Origin: Akkermansiaceae bacterium
Lineage (GTDB): Bacteria; Verrucomicrobiota; Verrucomicrobiia; Verrucomicrobiales; Akkermansiaceae
DNA: 16,282 nt
Assembly: GCA_023301545.1 (NCBI GenBank)
Contig: JALZUI010000101.1
Span: forward strand, 1-16,282
Direction: 5' to 3'
Part shown: positions 14,066-16,282 of the stretch, piece by piece
Position numbering within the stretch: the first letter of the stretch is position 1
Layout: every line of letters begins with the position of its first letter
Made by a program: the position numbers and the translations under genes
Notes under the pieces: model-generated
Database searches by the model: none
Seen by the model: only the letters and a program-made list of their open reading frames with translations
Told to the model about the DNA's origin: nothing

Positions 14066-14090
14066 AAAAATTTGCGAAAAACAAATTTTT
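14066..14090. repeat. 9 bp perfect A/T inverted repeat between genes
   Basis: AAAAATTTG (14066-14074) and CAAATTTTT (14082-14090) form a perfect 9 bp stem with a seven-base loop, 63 bases past the flavoprotein stop and 34 bases before the DUF882 gene. The T run at the right arm could make it a weak terminator for the flavoprotein gene. The A/T-richness could instead mark an UP-element or operator for the DUF882 gene. Confidence 0.45.
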
Positions 14091-14123
14091 CTCTTCCTTC
14101 CCACAAATCAATCTGTATTAAGT

Positions 14124-14762
14124 ATGTTCATGTTGGAACCTGAAATCATTAAAACTACAAATCTAGATTTGACTTGTGGGGAATATCTTCAATCACGAAG
14201 AACCTTCCTTTCAGGTGCAACTCTTGCTGTAGGTGGCGCTCTTCTTACTTCTGGTGAGGTTTCTGCAGCGACCGTTAAATATGATGTCGACCTTAATAAG
14301 CTTCCTGCACAATGGGTTCGCAGTCAAGGCAGCCAAATTTTCAAATACGCAAAATTCATTAACAAGCTCGGACTGAAGCGTATTTCTAACCAACAAATCA
14401 TTCAAGTTCACTCACGTAATAAGGGGTATGTTTACAACGAGATTCCACCAGAGTCTATGTGGAAAAACATTTCTGTCACACTCAAGGTCATGGACTACAT
14501 CGCTCAAGAGATGCACCAAGACGTTAAGGAAGTGGTTTCCCTCTACCGCAGTCCTGCATACAACTCTCGTTGCCCAGGAGCTAAACCTTTTTCATGGCAC
14601 AGAAAGAACTTCGCCATGGACGTGATCATGTACGATAGCCCTTGGAAAGTTTACTCCATGGCTAAGTGGCTTCGTGACGATAAGAAGAAGTTCAAAGGTG
14701 GAATTGGAAGATACAAAAGCTTCACCCACATTGATACTCGTGGTCACAACGCCACTTGGTAA
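14124..14762 (+). CDS. Tat-exported DUF882/YcbK-like peptidase M15 family protein
   Basis: This 212-residue protein is predicted to cut or trim peptidoglycan outside the cytoplasm. A twin-arginine signal is seen: SRRTFL at 24-29, a hydrophobic stretch (GATLAVGGALLTSG, 31-44) and a likely cleavage site after VSA at 46-48. The region before the twin Arg is unusually long (23 residues), even if the second ATG (Met3, 14130) is the true start. The C-terminal domain has the M15-like zinc pattern: His159-x6-Asp166 in WHRKNFAMDV and His202 in FTHIDTRG, with YRSPAYN at 141-147 and GGIGRY at 192-197. Use of the Tat route suggests folding, perhaps with zinc, before export. The gene ends at a strong terminator and a TATTAA lies just before the ATG. 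Confidence 0.85.
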   Translation: MFMLEPEIIKTTNLDLTCGEYLQSRRTFLSGATLAVGGALLTSGEVSAATVKYDVDLNKLPAQWVRSQGSQIFKYAKFINKLGLKRISNQQIIQVHSRNKGYVYNEIPPESMWKNISVTLKVMDYIAQEMHQDVKEVVSLYRSPAYNSRCPGAKPFSWHRKNFAMDVIMYDSPWKVYSMAKWLRDDKKKFKGGIGRYKSFTHIDTRGHNATW

Positions 14763-14790
14763 TCAGGTTTTTGCTATCTCTATAACTATG

Positions 14791-14817
14791 AGCTCCGTCG
14801 AAAGTCGGAGCTTTTTT
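14791..14817 (+). terminator. terminator of the DUF882 gene, 11 bases before the next start codon
   Basis: AGCTCCG (14791-14797), loop TCGAAAGT, CGGAGCT (14806-14812), with six T at 14812-14817: a standard intrinsic terminator. The following gene's ATG is at 14829. A TATAAC (14781-14786) directly upstream of the stem, with a TTGGTA at 14756-14761 (19 bp spacer), could be a weak promoter whose transcript would begin with this hairpin. Confidence 0.85.
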
Positions 14818-14828
14818 CATTCTCCACC

Positions 14829-16282
14829 ATGACAATTTCAGACGCCGCCGAACAAGTCCTCTTTGGACATACCCTTGAGGAAAAGTTGATAATTTCCCCG
14901 ATCGACCTTGAAGATCGCCCGAAAGGAACAGGCATCAAAACCCCGCAAGCTCCCCAGCGACCAAAAGAGCTCGCTCTTTCCGAAAACGGGGTACGCGCGC
15001 AATTCCCAGGGGTTAACACTCTTGACCAAAAGCAATCGCGTGGAGAGCTCCTCCACTTCCTCGCGAATCACGAGCTCCTAGCATCAGAACTGATGGCACT
15101 GGTGCTTCTAAAATTTCCTAACGCCCCTGCCGAATACCGCCGAGGCGTGTATGAAGCCATGCGTGAAGAGCAGATGCATACGCTAATGTATATGCGCAGA
15201 ATGGAAGATGCGGGGTTGGAGTTCGGGCAGCTTCCTCTCAACAGTTACTTCTGGAGACTAGTTTCCCCCATGCAGTCACCTATGGAGTTTGTCACCAAGC
15301 TCAATCTCACTTTCGAGCAAGCGAATCTCGATTTCTCCCACCACTACGCCAAACTTTTCCGCCAAGTCGGAGACAATAGTACCGCCTCTGTCCTAGAGAA
15401 AATTTACCAAGATGAAATCGGGCACGTTGGGCACGGTATTCATTGGTTACGAGAGTGGAAAAACCCCTCGCAGAGCGATTGGCAAACCTACAGCTCGGGC
15501 CTAGAGCGTCCTTTTAGCGCCTCTCGCGCAAAAGGGCTCGCTCCTTTTAATCGAGAAGGCCGAGTTGCCGCAGGATTGGATGAAGACTTCATCTCCAAAC
15601 TCGCCGTCTTCTCCGCCTCCAGAGGAAGGAGCCCCGTCCTCCACTGGTTCAACTCTAACGCCGAATCGTACGCAGGAGCAGCAACTCTAGGGAATACCTA
15701 CCTCCCCAATAGCGCTGAAAAGGCCGTCGAGCAAGATCTGGAACTCCTCATGATGGCCGCTTGTAAGCAAGATGATATTCTCTTACTCCGCCGTAAACCT
15801 TCCATCGCGCATCTCTCCTCCCTTCAACGCCACGGAATCCACATTCCTGAACTGGTTGCCACAGATGACTCCACCCTAGCAGAACGTAAACTCGGAGGAA
15901 TCATTCCCTGGGCTTGGTCTCCAGATACTAGCGAGGCGCTCCTCCCATTTAAACAACAAGTTGTCAGCACGGTTCCACTCCAATGGCAAGAACCCCACCC
16001 ACCAGAAACCTTTTCTAAACATCTGGGAGCTAACCTCTGCAAATCCCTCCAAATCGAAAATTCCGCCAAGCCCTACCACGACCAAGATAGTATTGAGAAA
16101 TTACTGAGCGAAACCAAACAAGACCTCAGGATGAAGCTCCCCTACGCCTGCTCAGGCCGCGGACAGCAACGCTACTTAATTAGCAAAGGGATCACACCCT
16201 CTGTTCGCTCATTTATTCAACGCGGGCTACAAAACCAAGGCTGTATTCTAATCGAACCAGAGCGCGAGCGGGTTTGCGATTT
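14829..16282 (+). CDS. DUF455 ferritin-like di-iron protein fused to an ATP-grasp-like domain (3' end outside the window)
   Basis: An open frame of 484 codons without a stop runs off the window. Residues 1 to about 262 match the DUF455 ferritin-like family: RPKGTGIKTPQAPQRPKEL near 30-48, then a four-helix bundle with a complete E, ExxH, E, ExxH ligand set. The ligands are Glu82, Glu114/His117 in REEQMH, Glu163 in FEQANLD and Glu196/His199 in DEIGHVGHG. The usual DUF455 tail follows (RAKGLAPFNREGRVAAGLDE, 233-252). Residues from about 265 resemble an ATP-grasp ligase. A pre-ATP-grasp part (LHWFNSNAESYAG, 271-283, with IIPWAWSPDTSEALL at 358-372) leads into MKLPYACSGRG (435-445) and GCILIEPERERVCD (471-484), where ATP and metal would bind. 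The ATG fits the DUF455 N terminus. The ATP-grasp call comes from remembered family patterns and is less certain than DUF455. The combined reaction is unknown. Confidence 0.8.
   Translation, partial: MTISDAAEQVLFGHTLEEKLIISPIDLEDRPKGTGIKTPQAPQRPKELALSENGVRAQFPGVNTLDQKQSRGELLHFLANHELLASELMALVLLKFPNAPAEYRRGVYEAMREEQMHTLMYMRRMEDAGLEFGQLPLNSYFWRLVSPMQSPMEFVTKLNLTFEQANLDFSHHYAKLFRQVGDNSTASVLEKIYQDEIGHVGHGIHWLREWKNPSQSDWQTYSSGLERPFSASRAKGLAPFNREGRVAAGLDEDFISKLAVFSASRGRSPVLHWFNSNAESYAGAATLGNTYLPNSAEKAVEQDLELLMMAACKQDDILLLRRKPSIAHLSSLQRHGIHIPELVATDDSTLAERKLGGIIPWAWSPDTSEALLPFKQQVVSTVPLQWQEPHPPETFSKHLGANLCKSLQIENSAKPYHDQDSIEKLLSETKQDLRMKLPYACSGRGQQRYLISKGITPSVRSFIQRGLQNQGCILIEPERERVCD

Noticed and set aside
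14786..15071. Two overlapping leftward open frames within the start of the DUF455 gene
   Set aside because: They are antisense to a clear conserved protein frame and cross the DUF882 terminator. They show no recognisable domain or start signal.
15824..16085. Two leftward open frames near the right edge
   Set aside because: They are antisense to the ATP-grasp-like part of the DUF455 fusion gene and show no recognisable features.
1..16282. tRNA, rRNA, CRISPR, insertion sequence, attachment site or replication origin
   Set aside because: No cloverleaf-like sequence, tandem direct repeat array, transposase frame, integrase or DnaA-box cluster was seen by eye. A covariance-model scan was not possible.

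Overview
The window reads as chromosomal DNA of a free-living, probably marine or aquatic bacterium of the PVC superphylum, most likely Verrucomicrobia (Opitutae-like). This is inference. It rests on an SHD1-like domain fused to a secreted esterase, a DUF455 ferritin-like protein, a moderate GC content, the general flavour of the proteins and sparse Shine-Dalgarno sequences. No rRNA, tRNA, CRISPR array, transposase or phage gene was seen. Coding density is high and nearly all genes are housekeeping or envelope genes.

Left part (1-4700): a possible leftward gene start at the very edge with its promoter; pyrE (orotate phosphoribosyltransferase, +); then leftward genes for an FxsA-type membrane protein, a secreted SHD1/alpha-beta hydrolase and a LON-domain protein. 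Divergent from the last is an RlmI-like 23S rRNA m5C methyltransferase (+), followed by rpsP (ribosomal protein S16, +) with a clear promoter and terminator.

Middle part (4700-9500): a leftward envelope/redox cluster (coiled-coil membrane-anchored protein, six-helix membrane protein, parvulin-type peptidyl-prolyl isomerase, secreted redoxin) closed by a strong terminator. It is divergent from an FtsW/RodA-family lipid II polymerase (+). A small secreted EF-hand protein (-) converges on the ftsW gene, with a shared hairpin between them.

Right part (9500-16282): a leftward run of pyrC (dihydroorotase), a GNAT acetyltransferase, menG/ubiE (quinone methyltransferase) and an MTH1-like Nudix hydrolase. 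Divergent from pyrC are rightward genes for an HI0933/YhiN-type flavoprotein, a Tat-exported DUF882/M15-like murein peptidase with its own terminator, and finally a large open frame (at least 484 codons, running off the end). That last gene encodes a DUF455 ferritin-like di-iron domain fused to what looks like an ATP-grasp ligase. It is the most unusual protein here and the best candidate for undescribed biochemistry.

A second cross-cutting observation is that several genes (pyrE, the LON gene, the RlmI-like gene, the Nudix gene, the HI0933 gene) have a TTG-type -35, a 15-16 bp spacer and a -10-like hexamer ending only 6-8 bases before the ATG. This suggests leaderless or nearly leaderless mRNAs and helps fix the starts.
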